A stretch of DNA of 64,000 bases from Gaiellasilicea sp963705515 (GTDB taxonomy: Bacteria; Actinomycetota; Thermoleophilia; Gaiellales; Gaiellaceae). The DNA lies in contig CAVPJV010000009.1 in assembly GCA_963705515.1 (NCBI GenBank), forward strand, positions 906,195 through 970,194, in the 5' to 3' direction. Shown here piece after piece: positions 16,781 to 25,623 of this stretch (the stretch's first letter is position 1; every line of letters starts with the position of its first letter). Below the pieces are notes generated by a model. It searched no databases. It was not told where the DNA came from and saw only the letters and a list, made by a program, of their open reading frames with translations. The translations under genes and the position numbers were made by a program.

Positions 16781-17665
16781 CGCAGCCGTCCCTTCTCGGG
16801 CGCCCGCGGCCCCGGCAGGCGCTCGGGCGCCATGTAGGCGAGGAGGAGGTCCTCGAGCCCGATCTCGTCGACCGACCACGAGGGATCGACGACGCGGCCG
16901 TCGATCCGGACGAGCAGCGTCATCTGCCGGCCGCTGTGCCGCTCCCGGATGATCTCCTGCACCCCGGGGATCCGCCCGAGCGGCCGCGCCGCGCCGGTCA
17001 GGAGGCGGTGTGACGCGATCAACTCCTCGGCGCTGCCTTCGAGCCGAACGCGCCCGTCACCCAGGAGGACGATGTGATCGGAGACGCGCTCGATGTCCGC
17101 GATCACGTGCGATGCGATCACGACCGTCGCCTCGAGCTCCGAGACGCCGTCCATCAGCAGTCGCAGAAACTCACGGGCTGCAAGCGGGTCGAGCCGCGCG
17201 AACGGCTCGTCGAGCAGGAGCAGGGCCGGCCGCTTGCCGAGCGCGACTGCGAGCGCAAGGCGAGCCTTTTCGCCCGCCGGCAGCGCCGAGACGCGGTCGT
17301 CGGAGGAGAGCTTCGCCAGAAACTCGCCCGCGATCGACCGGTCCCAACCCGGGTTGGTCGCCCGCGCGAACTCGATCGTGTCGCGAACGGTGAAGGACTG
17401 GTAGAGCGGCGCGTCGCGTGCGACGTAGCCGATGCCGGCGAGCACCTCCGGCTCGCGCCGCGGGTCGCGCCCGAGCACCTCGATCGCTGCCCTCCGTCGG
17501 AGCGAGCAGTCCCACCGTGAGGCCGAGGAGCGTCGACTTGCCGGCACCGTTCGGCCCCGCCAGGCCGACGATCGCGCGCTCGGGGATCGCCAAGGTGCAG
17601 TCGCGCAGCGCCCAGCGTCGCCTGTAGCGCTTCCCCACTCCGTGCGTCACGAGCGGGGCCGTCAT
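16768..17665 (-). CDS. ABC-2 transporter ATPase, one frameshift
   Basis: An ABC ATPase of about 298 aa in two frames. The first 50 codons (from ATG 17665) contain Walker A GPNGAGKSTL; the remainder has Q-loop region YVARDAPLYQSF, a signature-like LPAGEKARLALAVALG, Walker B ALLLLDEPFARLDP and switch His VVIASHVIAD. Deleting one A near 17492 joins the frames. The signature lacks LSGGQ (ALPAGEKAR), which is usual for the YtrB-like group. A C-terminal extension of about 80 aa follows. ATG 17665 overlaps the GntR stop, consistent with an autoregulated cassette. Confidence 0.82.
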
Positions 17666-18066
17666 GCCACTCGGCGTACGAACGCCTCCCGTAGGGTCGT
17701 CGAGATCACGGCGCGGATGCTCTCCTCGTCCAGGCCCGCACGCTCGGCCGCCGCGAGCCAGTTCTCGAGATCGCGCCGGAGCGCATCGTGGTGCTTCACC
17801 GAGGGAGCTGCCAGCGTGCCGGTGATGAACGTGCCCCGGCCGGGCCGCGCCTCGACGAGGCCGCTCGCTTCGAGCTCCCGGTATCCCTTCGCGACGGTGT
17901 TCGGGTTGATCGCGAGATCGGCGACGACCTCGCGGACGGTCGGCAGCTGATCGCCGACGTCGAGCAGGCCAAGCCGGAGCGCCTCTTTCACCTGCTGCAC
18001 GATCTGCAGGTACGGGGCGACACCGGAGCGCGGATCGAGATGGAACTCGATCATCGTGTGGGCCAC
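17662..18066 (-). CDS. GntR-family (YtrA-like) transcriptional regulator
   Basis: A 134-aa regulator: N-terminal winged helix (APYLQIVQQVKEALRLGLL, then LPTVREVVADLAINPNTVAKGYRELEASGLVEARPGRGTF in segments) plus a short helical tail of about 40 aa, the size of the YtrA subfamily. These control adjacent ABC transporters. GTG 18066 has GAGG 9 nt upstream; ATG 18054 is the alternative. It is divergent from the UnbU-UnbV gene, and a 30-bp inverted repeat lies between them. Confidence 0.87.
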   Translation of the reverse strand: MAHTMIEFHLDPRSGVAPYLQIVQQVKEALRLGLLDVGDQLPTVREVVADLAINPNTVAKGYRELEASGLVEARPGRGTFITGTLAAPSVKHHDALRRDLENWLAAAERAGLDEESIRAVISTTLREAFVRRVA

Positions 18067-18085
18067 AGTACAACCTCGCGCGCCG

Positions 18086-18115
18086 GTCCACCAGGCACAT
18101 TCGCGTCTGGTGGAC
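18086..18115. promoter_or_regulatory. 9-bp inverted repeat, candidate GntR operator
   Basis: GTCCACCAG (18086-18094) and CTGGTGGAC (18107-18115) are perfect inverted arms separated by 12 nt, centred between the divergent GntR and UnbU-UnbV genes and just upstream of the latter's -10 box. Confidence 0.5.
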
Positions 18116-18131
18116 GGGAGCGATCACGACA

Positions 18132-18137
18132 TACCAT
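18132..18137 (+). promoter_or_regulatory. -10 box of leaderless promoter for UnbU-UnbV
   Basis: TACCAT, 6 nt before the ATG at 18144. An overlapping three-codon ATG-AGC-CGA-TGA reading (18136-18147) touches the start codon. Confidence 0.45.
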
Positions 18138-18143
18138 GAGCCG

Positions 18144-21100
18144 ATGAGCGCTCCCGGCTCGGGCAAGCCGACCCTGCGGATTCGAGGCACGACCTATCCG
18201 GTCCTGTTGCCGAAGCTGCGCGACCCCCGCCTGCACCTGGCGGCCGTGATCATCTCCCTGCAGGTGCTCGGCCAGGTGGCGTTCGAGTTCCGGCTCTCGA
18301 TCGCGCAGATCCTCGTCTCGCTGCTGACGTGCGCGGTGCTCGAAATGGGGATCGCGTTCCGGCGCCAGCACGTGATCCTCTGGCCGGCGAGCGCGCTCCT
18401 GACCGGGAACGGCGTCGCCTTCATCCTCCGCGTGCCCGGGACGGAGCACGGCGACTGGTGGAGCATGAACGGCTGGTGGATCTTCGCCGGCACGGCCGCC
18501 GTCTCGCTGCTCTCGAAGCACCTGATCCAGTTCCGAGGGGGTCACATCTTCAACCCCTCGAACTTCGGGCTCGTCCTCTGCTTCCTGCTGCTCGGCCCGG
18601 AGCGCGCCGACCCGCTCGAGTTCTGGTGGGGGCCGATGGGGTTCTGGCTCGCGCTCGCGCTCGCGATCATCATCGGCGGCGGCTTCGCGATCCTGCGGCG
18701 GCTGCGGCTGCTGCACATCGCCGTCACCTTTTGGGTCACCTTCGTCGCGAGCATCGCGGTGCTCGCGGCGAGCGGCCACGACATGACCGCGCGCTGGCAC
18801 CTCGGGCCGGTCTCGGATTGGTACTTCTGGCGCGTTCTCGCATTCTCGCCCGAGATCCTCGTCTTCCTCTTCTTCATGATCACCGACCCGAAGACGATCC
18901 CTGCCGGCAAGGTCGGGCGCCGGGTGTACGCGGTCTCGATCGGCCTGCTCGCCGCGCTGTTGCTCGCGCCTCAGACGACCGAGTTCGGCTCGAAGGTGGC
19001 AGTCCTCTCCTCGCTGGCGATCGTCTGCGCGGCGCGGCCGCTGCTGGTGCTGCTCGCCGACGCCGCCCGCAGGCGGGGCTGGGACGGCCGGTTCGCCGTG
19101 CGCGGCGCGAGCCGCGCCGTCGGTGCGGCGGCGCTCGCCGGCGCAGTCGTCTTCGTCGGCCTCCTGGTCGTCGCAGGGAACCCGGCGCGCTCGAGCGCCG
19201 AGGCGCAGGTGCTGCCGGCGGCGACGGGCGAGCTCGTCGAGGTCACGGTCGAGCCGGCGCAGGGGATCGCGCCGATCGACCAGCGAACAGCCGAGCGGAT
19301 CGCGCAGGACGCAGTCGCCGATCTCGAGAACGAGTCGCAGGCGCTTCGCAGCCGCGACCGCAAGCGTGCGACTGCCGGCGCCGACGGCTCGCGGCTCGCG
19401 GCGCTCTGGCGGCAGATCGACGGCGCGGCCGGACGGTCGATCGTCGTCCCGCATCACCGTGTCGAGCGGGTTCGCGTCAGCCTCGAGCCCGCGGACGGCC
19501 AGGAGCCGCCGACGGTCGTGGCGAGGCTCAGCGGGACGGTCGAGCCCGTCACGTACGAGGGCAAGAACGCGACGGTCGCGCATCGCGGCGCGCCGGCGCG
19601 CTTCACGCGCACGTTCGAGCTCGTGCTCAAGGACGGCCGCTACGTGATCATCGCGTCGAGAGGGGCGCCGGAGTCGCGCGCGCAGCAGCCTTCGACGACG
19701 TCCGAGGCCCTCGGCGGCGTTCGGCTGCAGGACGTCGCTGCGCAGGTCGGGCTCGACTTCACGCAGGACGTCTTCCATTTCGAGACGACGCGTGAGCCGG
19801 ACGCGATGATGGGCGGCGGCCTCTGCTGGATCGACTACGACGCCGACGGCTGGCTCGACCTCTATGTCGTCAACGCCTACGCGGACGATGAGTACGTGCA
19901 TTGGACGGAGAGCGGCGGCCTGCCGCGGAGCGCGCTCTTCCACAACGTCAAGGGTCGGTTCGTGGACGTCAGCCGCGGGTCGGGCGCCGACCTACAGCTG
20001 CGCGGCAACGGCTGCGTCGCCGGCGACTTCAACCAGGACGGGAATGCGGACCTGTTCGTCACGACCGCCGGCTACAACGTCGCCACCGACGGGTACGACG
20101 CGCTGCTCTGGGGGAACGGCGACGGCACGTTCACCGAGGGCGCCCGCGCGGCCGGGATCAACGACCCGGGCTGGCACTCGGGCGCAGCGGTCGGCGACGT
20201 CAACGGCGACGGCCGCCCGGATCTCTTCGTGGCCGGCTACACGGACGTCAACACGCCGATCCCGGGCTCGTCGGGCGGCTTCCCGTCCAACTTCGCCGGC
20301 GTACGCGACCGCCTCTACCTGAACGACGGCCCGGACCGGAACGGCCGCTCGCGGTTCCGCGAAGTGGGACGGCGCGCCGGCCTCGAGCCGACGCGCGTCG
20401 ACCACGGCCTCGGCGCGGTTTTCACCGACATCGACGACGACGGCCGGCTCGACCTCTACGTCGCGAACGACCTCGACCCCAACCGGCTCTACCTCAACGT
20501 CGCGCGACCGGGCTCGCCGCTCGGCTTCCGGCTCGAGGAGCGAGCGCGCCAGGAGCGCGTCGACGACCCCAACGCCGGCATGGGCATCGCGGCGGCCGAC
20601 TACAGCCTCGACGGCCGCGACGACCTCTTCGTGACGAACTCGCGCCGGCAGCTGCACGCCGTCTACCGCAGCACGCCGAGGGCATTCGTGGACGCCAGGC
20701 CCGACTTCGTCGCGGCGCTCGGCACCGACTACACCGGCTGGGGCGTGTCGTGGGTCGACCTCGACCTCGACGGCAACCTCGACCTCGTGCTGGCGAACGG
20801 CGCGATCCCGCTCCTGCACCCGAAGCAGGACGCCCAGCGAGTCCAGGTGCTCGAGAACCTCACCGGCGAGGGGCATCGCGGCGAGTTCGCCAACGCCGGC
20901 GCGGCGGTCGGCCTACCTCCCGGCCAGCGCGTGAACGGACGAGGCCTCGCCGCGGCCGACTACGACAACGACGGCGACGTGGACGTCGCGATCAACTCGA
21001 TCGCCGGGCCGCTGCTGCTGCTCCGAAACAGCGGCGCCGCCGGCCACTGGCTCGAGGTGAAGCTGGACGGCTTCGCCCCCGGGACCCGCATCACCGCCGT

Positions 21101-21293
21101 GCTGCCGAGCGGCAGGCGGCTGGTGCGCGAGCTCCACGCGGGCAGCAGCTACCTCTCCTCGGAGGACCCTCGCGCCCATTTCGGGCTCGGAGCTGCGGCC
21201 AAGGTCGCCGAGCTGCTCGTTCGCTTCCCCGACGGCACCGAGAGACGAATCGCGAACGTCGCGGCGAACCAGCTCGTCGTCGTCAAGCGCTAG
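18144..21293 (+). CDS. UnbU-UnbV fusion: RnfD/NqrB-like membrane domain plus FG-GAP/ASPIC domain
   Basis: A 1049-aa protein. Residues 25-355 hold about 11 hydrophobic spans including GGHIFNPSNFGLVL, the NqrB/RnfD-like motif seen in UnbU-type proteins. Residues 360-530 form a putative exoplasmic linker domain. From about 555, seven FG-GAP/VCBS repeats carry calcium loops (DYDADGWLD, DFNQDGNAD, DVNGDGRPD, DIDDDGRLD, DYSLDGRDD, DLDLDGNLD, DYDNDGDVD). The end is an ASPIC/UnbV domain (AGSSYLSSEDPRAHFGLG). In enediyne clusters UnbU and UnbV are separate proteins of unsettled function; no enediyne PKS is present here. Divergent from an ABC/GntR cassette. Confidence 0.85.
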   Translation: MSAPGSGKPTLRIRGTTYPVLLPKLRDPRLHLAAVIISLQVLGQVAFEFRLSIAQILVSLLTCAVLEMGIAFRRQHVILWPASALLTGNGVAFILRVPGTEHGDWWSMNGWWIFAGTAAVSLLSKHLIQFRGGHIFNPSNFGLVLCFLLLGPERADPLEFWWGPMGFWLALALAIIIGGGFAILRRLRLLHIAVTFWVTFVASIAVLAASGHDMTARWHLGPVSDWYFWRVLAFSPEILVFLFFMITDPKTIPAGKVGRRVYAVSIGLLAALLLAPQTTEFGSKVAVLSSLAIVCAARPLLVLLADAARRRGWDGRFAVRGASRAVGAAALAGAVVFVGLLVVAGNPARSSAEAQVLPAATGELVEVTVEPAQGIAPIDQRTAERIAQDAVADLENESQALRSRDRKRATAGADGSRLAALWRQIDGAAGRSIVVPHHRVERVRVSLEPADGQEPPTVVARLSGTVEPVTYEGKNATVAHRGAPARFTRTFELVLKDGRYVIIASRGAPESRAQQPSTTSEALGGVRLQDVAAQVGLDFTQDVFHFETTREPDAMMGGGLCWIDYDADGWLDLYVVNAYADDEYVHWTESGGLPRSALFHNVKGRFVDVSRGSGADLQLRGNGCVAGDFNQDGNADLFVTTAGYNVATDGYDALLWGNGDGTFTEGARAAGINDPGWHSGAAVGDVNGDGRPDLFVAGYTDVNTPIPGSSGGFPSNFAGVRDRLYLNDGPDRNGRSRFREVGRRAGLEPTRVDHGLGAVFTDIDDDGRLDLYVANDLDPNRLYLNVARPGSPLGFRLEERARQERVDDPNAGMGIAAADYSLDGRDDLFVTNSRRQLHAVYRSTPRAFVDARPDFVAALGTDYTGWGVSWVDLDLDGNLDLVLANGAIPLLHPKQDAQRVQVLENLTGEGHRGEFANAGAAVGLPPGQRVNGRGLAAADYDNDGDVDVAINSIAGPLLLLRNSGAAGHWLEVKLDGFAPGTRITAVLPSGRRLVRELHAGSSYLSSEDPRAHFGLGAAAKVAELLVRFPDGTERRIANVAANQLVVVKR

Positions 21294-21299
21294 TCGGTC

Positions 21300-21305
21300 T
21301 AGAGT
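21300..21305 (+). promoter_or_regulatory. -10 box of leaderless promoter for malate synthase
   Basis: TAGAGT, 6 nt before the ATG at 21312 and 7 nt after the stop of the preceding gene. It gives malate synthase its own promoter. Confidence 0.45.
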
Positions 21306-21311
21306 CTCGGG

Positions 21312-22802
21312 ATGCCGAGCGGCGCCGCCAGCATCCTCACGGACGACGCAGTCGAGTTCCTCACCGAGCTCGAGCGGACGTTCGGCCCGCGGCGCCGCCA
21401 GCTGCTCGACGCGCGGCACGCACGTGCCCAGCGGCTGCGCGACGGCGAGCTGCCCGACTTCCTCCCCGAGACGACGGACATCCGCGAGGGCGACTGGCGC
21501 GTCGCGCCCGTCCCGGCCGAACTGCAGGACCGCCGGGTCGAGATCACGGGGCCGGTCGACCGGAAGATGGTGATCAACGCGCTCAACTCGGGCGCGAAGA
21601 TGTTCATGGCGGACTTCGAGGACTCGAACTCACCGACCTGGCAGAACTGCATCGAGGGCCAGGTCAACCTGACGGACGCGCTCGACCGCACAATCGAGCT
21701 CGACACGGGTGAGAAGCAGTACCGCCTGAACGAGGAGGTTGCGACCCTGCTCGTGCGCCCGCGCGGCTGGCACCTGGAGGAACGGCACTTCCAGGTCGGC
21801 GGAGCGGCGATCTCGGCGAGCCTGTTCGACTTCGGCCTCTACTTCTTCCGTAACCACGGCCGGGGCGGCACGTGGTTCTACCTGCCGAAGCTCGAGTCAC
21901 ATCTCGAGGCCCGGCTCTGGAACGACGTCTTCATCTGGTCGCAGGAGCGGCTGGGCGTGCCGCAGGGAACGATCAAGGCGACCGTCCTGATCGAGACGAT
22001 CCTCGCCGCGTTCGAGATGGACGAGATCCTCTTCGAGCTGCGCGAGCACTCGGCCGGGCTGAACGCGGGCCGCTGGGACTACATCTTCAGCGTGATCAAG
22101 AAGCTCGGGCACCGGCAGGAGTTCGTGCTCCCCGACCGCGCGGACGTGACGATGGCGGTCCCGTTCATGCGCGCCTACACGGAGCTGCTCGTGAAGACCT
22201 GCCACGCGCGCGGCGCGCACGCGATGGGCGGCATGGCCGCCTTCATCCCCTCCCGCCGCGATCCCGAGGTGAACGCCGCCGCGCTCGCGAAGGTGCGCGA
22301 GGACAAGGAGCGCGAGGCGGGCCAGGGCTTCGACGGCACCTGGGTCGCGCATCCCGACCTCGTGCCGGTCGCGATGGAGATCTTCGACCGCGTCCTCGGC
22401 GAGCGGCCGAACCAGGTCGACCGGCAGCGGCCGGACGTCTCCTCGACGGCCGCGGACCTGCTCGACGTCGCCTCGACGCCGGGCGAGATCACGATGGCGG
22501 GGCTGCACAACAACGTCTCGGTCGGGATCCAGTACCTCGCCGCGTGGCTCCAGGGGTCAGGCGCGGTCGCGATCTTCAACCTGATGGAGGACGCGGCGAC
22601 CTCCGAGATCTCCCGCTCGCAGGTCTGGCAGTGGCTGCAGCACGACGAGGTCGCGCGGGCCGACGTCGAGGCCGCGATCGAGGAGGAGCTCGCCAAGCTC
22701 GACGGCGACTACTCCGAGGCGCGCGCGCTCTTCGAGCAGGTCGCGCTCGGCGAGGAGTTCGTCGAGTTCCTCACGCTCCCCGCGTACGAGCACATCGACT
22801 AG
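21312..22802 (+). CDS. aceB: Malate synthase A
   Basis: A 496-aa cytosolic enzyme condensing glyoxylate with acetyl-CoA to malate in the glyoxylate shunt. Family landmarks: FMADFEDSNSPTWQN, LLVRPRGWHLEE, the TIKATVLIETILAAFEMDEIL barrel strand in two pieces (catalytic-site Arg/Glu region), GRWDYIFSVIKK and NNVSVGIQYLAAWLQGSGAV, the last near the catalytic Asp region (NLMEDAATSEI). Length is slightly shorter than the usual 530 aa, with no missing motif. Isocitrate lyase is not in the window. It has its own leaderless-type promoter. Confidence 0.95.
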   Translation: MPSGAASILTDDAVEFLTELERTFGPRRRQLLDARHARAQRLRDGELPDFLPETTDIREGDWRVAPVPAELQDRRVEITGPVDRKMVINALNSGAKMFMADFEDSNSPTWQNCIEGQVNLTDALDRTIELDTGEKQYRLNEEVATLLVRPRGWHLEERHFQVGGAAISASLFDFGLYFFRNHGRGGTWFYLPKLESHLEARLWNDVFIWSQERLGVPQGTIKATVLIETILAAFEMDEILFELREHSAGLNAGRWDYIFSVIKKLGHRQEFVLPDRADVTMAVPFMRAYTELLVKTCHARGAHAMGGMAAFIPSRRDPEVNAAALAKVREDKEREAGQGFDGTWVAHPDLVPVAMEIFDRVLGERPNQVDRQRPDVSSTAADLLDVASTPGEITMAGLHNNVSVGIQYLAAWLQGSGAVAIFNLMEDAATSEISRSQVWQWLQHDEVARADVEAAIEEELAKLDGDYSEARALFEQVALGEEFVEFLTLPAYEHID

Positions 22803-22811
22803 GACCTCTCA

Positions 22812-23456
22812 TCAGTCCCCGGCGACGAAGAACTGCCAGTCACCGTCCGCCGTGATCGCGGTGCGGTAGCCGAGGTAGCCCGTGCCCTGCGTCTTCATCT
22901 GCTCGACCTCCTCGGCGCTGTAGAGCCCGGAGTAGACGAGATCGCGCCAGGCTTCCTCGGTCGGATTCTCGCTGTAGACGGTGGGCCAGGCGTAGGAGCC
23001 CGACTCGTTGCGGGCGTACGGCAGGGTCAGGATCGCCGCGAGCGCGCGCATCGGCTTCGGGGTCGCCGTCGAGTTCTCCTCGAGGTCGCGCCAGTACTCG
23101 GACGCGTCCGCGCCGCTCCCGTAGCTGAAGGTGAAGCCGGCGCCCTTCTCGAGCGCGATCTGCTCGAGCGTGTCGTAGTCGCACGCGACCGCGGCGTTGA
23201 AGACGCGCTTGCGGACGTCGGCCACGGCGGGCGGGAGATCCTGCTCGGGCAAGGTCAGGCGCACGCCGGACATCGAGCAGGCACCCTCGCCCTCCGGCGT
23301 CGTGTCGGCCGGCGTCGTCGGCGGCGCCTCGGTGACGGTGAAGACGCCGGTGGCCTCGGGCGGCAGGGTGGCGGGCGCGGCCGCGTTGTCGCCGTCGTCC
23401 GAGCCACAGCCGGCGAGCGCGAGCGCGGCGAGCGCGAGTGCAGGGAGCAGTCTCAT
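22812..23456 (-). CDS. Hypothetical lipoprotein
   Basis: A 214-aa exported lipoprotein: signal peptide MRLLPALALAALALAGC with lipobox LAGC (Cys17), then a Thr/Pro-rich linker (residues 25-58) and a globular domain of about 150 aa with regularly spaced aromatics (SEYWRDLEEN, YAWPTVYSENPTEEAW, DGDWQFFVAGD). Similar small domains occur in actinobacterial surface lipoproteins; no specific function is known. ATG 23456 overlaps the stop of the TPP enzyme (ATGA), so it is the last gene of that operon. Confidence 0.75.
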   Translation of the reverse strand: MRLLPALALAALALAGCGSDDGDNAAAPATLPPEATGVFTVTEAPPTTPADTTPEGEGACSMSGVRLTLPEQDLPPAVADVRKRVFNAAVACDYDTLEQIALEKGAGFTFSYGSGADASEYWRDLEENSTATPKPMRALAAILTLPYARNESGSYAWPTVYSENPTEEAWRDLVYSGLYSAEEVEQMKTQGTGYLGYRTAITADGDWQFFVAGD

Positions 23457-25135
23457 ACGGTCTCGGTTCGCTCGCGGGCGGCGGTGCCCTCCCGGACCGC
23501 CGTAAGAGTTGTGTGAGGGGTGATCGCCTCCGGGTCGACGAGCAGATGCAGCAGCGCCGGGCGACCCGCGGCGAGCGCCCGCTCGAGCGCAGGCGCGAGC
23601 TCCTCCGTCCGCTCGACGCGCGCCCCGTGGACGCCGAATGACGTCGCGAAGGCGGCGAAATCGGGATTCGTCAGGCTGGTGCCGACCACGCGCCCAGGGT
23701 ACTCGCGCTCCTGGTGCATGCGGATCGTTCCGAACATGCCGTTGTCGACGACGAGGAAGAGCACGTCGGCGCGCTCCTGGACCGCCGTCGCGAGCTCCTG
23801 GCCGCTCATCAGGAAGTCGCCGTCGCCGGCGAAGCAGACGACCGTGCGCCCCGGCTCGACGATCTTGGCCGCGATCGCGGCCGGGACGCCGTAGCCCATC
23901 GCCCCGCTCGTCGGCGCGAGCTGCGTGCGGTAGCGCGTGTACGGCCAGAAGCGGTGCGGCCAGACGGCGAAGTTGCCCGCGCCGTTGCAGACGATGGTGT
24001 CCTCCGGCAACCGCTCGCGCAGCACCGCCATCGCCTCGCTCATGTTCAGCGTGCCCGGCGAGGGCACCGGCTCGAGCGTCTTCAGGTAGTCGGCGCGGGC
24101 GCCCTCGACCCAGGCTCGGCGCGCGGGACTTTGTGTTTCTGAAACACAAGCCTCACGCGCGGCGGCGGCGAACTCTGGAGAGCCCGCGTGGATCGCGAGC
24201 GTCGGCTGGTAGACGCGGCCCAGCTCCTCGGCGCCGGCGTGCACGTGCACGAGCGTCTGCCGCGGCAGCGGCGGCTCGATGAGGGTGTAGCCGCCCGTCG
24301 TCATCTCGCCGAGGCGTGGCCCGACGACGAGGAGCAGATCGGCCTCGGTGACACGGGTTGCGAGCGCCGGGTCGATGCCGACGCCGACGTGGCCCGCGAA
24401 GACACGCGCACGGTTGTCGACGTAGTCCTGGCGGCGGAAGGACGTCGTGACCGGCAGCTCGTTCGCCTCGCAGAAGGCGGCGATGTCCTCGGCCGCCTGC
24501 GCACTCCACTTGCCGCCGCCCACGATCACGAGCGGGCGCTCCGCCTGGCCGAGCAGGTTCCGCAGCTGCTCGAGCTCGTCCTGGCCGGGGTGCGTGTGCA
24601 CCGGCCGGTACGGGCCGGGATCGGGGACGTCGACCTCGTCGACGAGCATGTCCTCGGGCAGCGCCAGCACGACCGGTCCCGGCCTCCCCGCGGTCGCGAC
24701 GCTGAACGCGCGCGCGAGCAGCTCCGGGATTCGGTCGGCGGTCTCGATCTGCGCCACCCACTTCGCCATCGAGTTGAACATCCGGCGGTAGTCGATCTCC
24801 TGGAACGCCTCGCGCTCGAGCATGTCGCGGCCGACCTGGCCGATCAGGAGGATCAGCGGCGTCGAGTCGTGGTAGGCGGTGTGGACGCCGATCGACGCGT
24901 GCGTGGCGCCCGGACCGCGCGTGACGAGGCAGATGCCAGGACGGCCCGTGAGCTTCCCGTACGCCTCGGCCATGTTCGCGGCGGCCGCCTCGTGACGGCA
25001 CGTGACGAGGCGGATCGGCGCGTCGAGGAGGGCGTCGAGCACCGACAGGTAGCTCTCGCCCGGCACGCAGAAGGCGAGCTCGGCGCCGTGCAGCGCCAGC
25101 TGGTCGACCAGCACCTTGCCGCCGGCGCGGAGCAT
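23453..25135 (-). CDS. Thiamine-diphosphate-dependent enzyme, acetolactate-synthase-like
   Basis: A 560-aa ThDP enzyme of the IlvB/benzoylformate decarboxylase superfamily. The catalytic Glu lies in CRHEAAAANMAEAYG, the central FAD/ADP-like domain starts with VIVGGGKWSAQAAEDI, and the ThDP/Mg motif is GDGDFLMSG with the downstream Asn in VVDNGMFG. Stand-alone, without a small regulatory subunit gene, so a catabolic decarboxylase or carboligase is as likely as branched-chain synthesis. It sits between a cupin-like protein and a lipoprotein, both by 1-4 nt overlaps, downstream of an aldehyde dehydrogenase, suggesting keto-acid to aldehyde to acid metabolism. Confidence 0.88.
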   Translation of the reverse strand: MLRAGGKVLVDQLALHGAELAFCVPGESYLSVLDALLDAPIRLVTCRHEAAAANMAEAYGKLTGRPGICLVTRGPGATHASIGVHTAYHDSTPLILLIGQVGRDMLEREAFQEIDYRRMFNSMAKWVAQIETADRIPELLARAFSVATAGRPGPVVLALPEDMLVDEVDVPDPGPYRPVHTHPGQDELEQLRNLLGQAERPLVIVGGGKWSAQAAEDIAAFCEANELPVTTSFRRQDYVDNRARVFAGHVGVGIDPALATRVTEADLLLVVGPRLGEMTTGGYTLIEPPLPRQTLVHVHAGAEELGRVYQPTLAIHAGSPEFAAAAREACVSETQSPARRAWVEGARADYLKTLEPVPSPGTLNMSEAMAVLRERLPEDTIVCNGAGNFAVWPHRFWPYTRYRTQLAPTSGAMGYGVPAAIAAKIVEPGRTVVCFAGDGDFLMSGQELATAVQERADVLFLVVDNGMFGTIRMHQEREYPGRVVGTSLTNPDFAAFATSFGVHGARVERTEELAPALERALAAGRPALLHLLVDPEAITPHTTLTAVREGTAARERTETV

Positions 25136-25611
25136 CAGAGGTGGATCGCGCCCTGCGCCAGCGCGTCGCCGTTCGAGTCCTCGGCGCGGACGAGCACGAC
25201 GCGCACGAACGAGCCGTGACCGGAGACCTCCGCCGGCTCGACGAAGGCGCCAAAGGGCTGCACCATGTCGCCGTCGACCGAGAGCTCGCCGCGGAGGACG
25301 CAGCCGATGCCCGGGCCTTCGGCTCGGCCGCCGTCGAGCTCGCAGCGCATCGCGTAGTCGGCCCAGGGATCGAGCTCGACCGGCGCCGAGAGCTTGGCGT
25401 CCTCCACCGACCACTCCGTCAGCTCCCAGCGGAGAACGGTGGCGCCGTCCGTGCCGGCCGCAAGCTCCGCCTCGTCGTCGCCGAAAGCTGCCGTGCCTGC
25501 GTGCAGGGTCGCGAGCTCGCCGGAGGCGACGTAGACGATGCGGCCGCCGGGGGCCAGCCGGATCGACTCTCCCGGCGCGAGCAGATCCTCGTAGAGCGAG
25601 AGCGACGTCAT
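25135..25611 (-). CDS. Cupin-like small protein of unknown function
   Basis: A 158-aa beta-rich protein with strand-turn patterns (IVYVASGELATLHAG, ATVLRWELTEWSVED, GSFVRVVLVRAEDSNG) compatible with a bicupin or HutD-like double-stranded beta-helix, but without the metal-binding HxH motif. It has no signal peptide. Its TGA overlaps the TPP enzyme ATG, and it starts 13 nt after the aldehyde dehydrogenase stop. Tight coupling implies a role with those enzymes, for example sensing or stabilising an intermediate; that is inference only. Confidence 0.62.
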   Translation of the reverse strand: MTSLSLYEDLLAPGESIRLAPGGRIVYVASGELATLHAGTAAFGDDEAELAAGTDGATVLRWELTEWSVEDAKLSAPVELDPWADYAMRCELDGGRAEGPGIGCVLRGELSVDGDMVQPFGAFVEPAEVSGHGSFVRVVLVRAEDSNGDALAQGAIHL

Positions 25612-25623
25612 CCGGCTTCGCGC

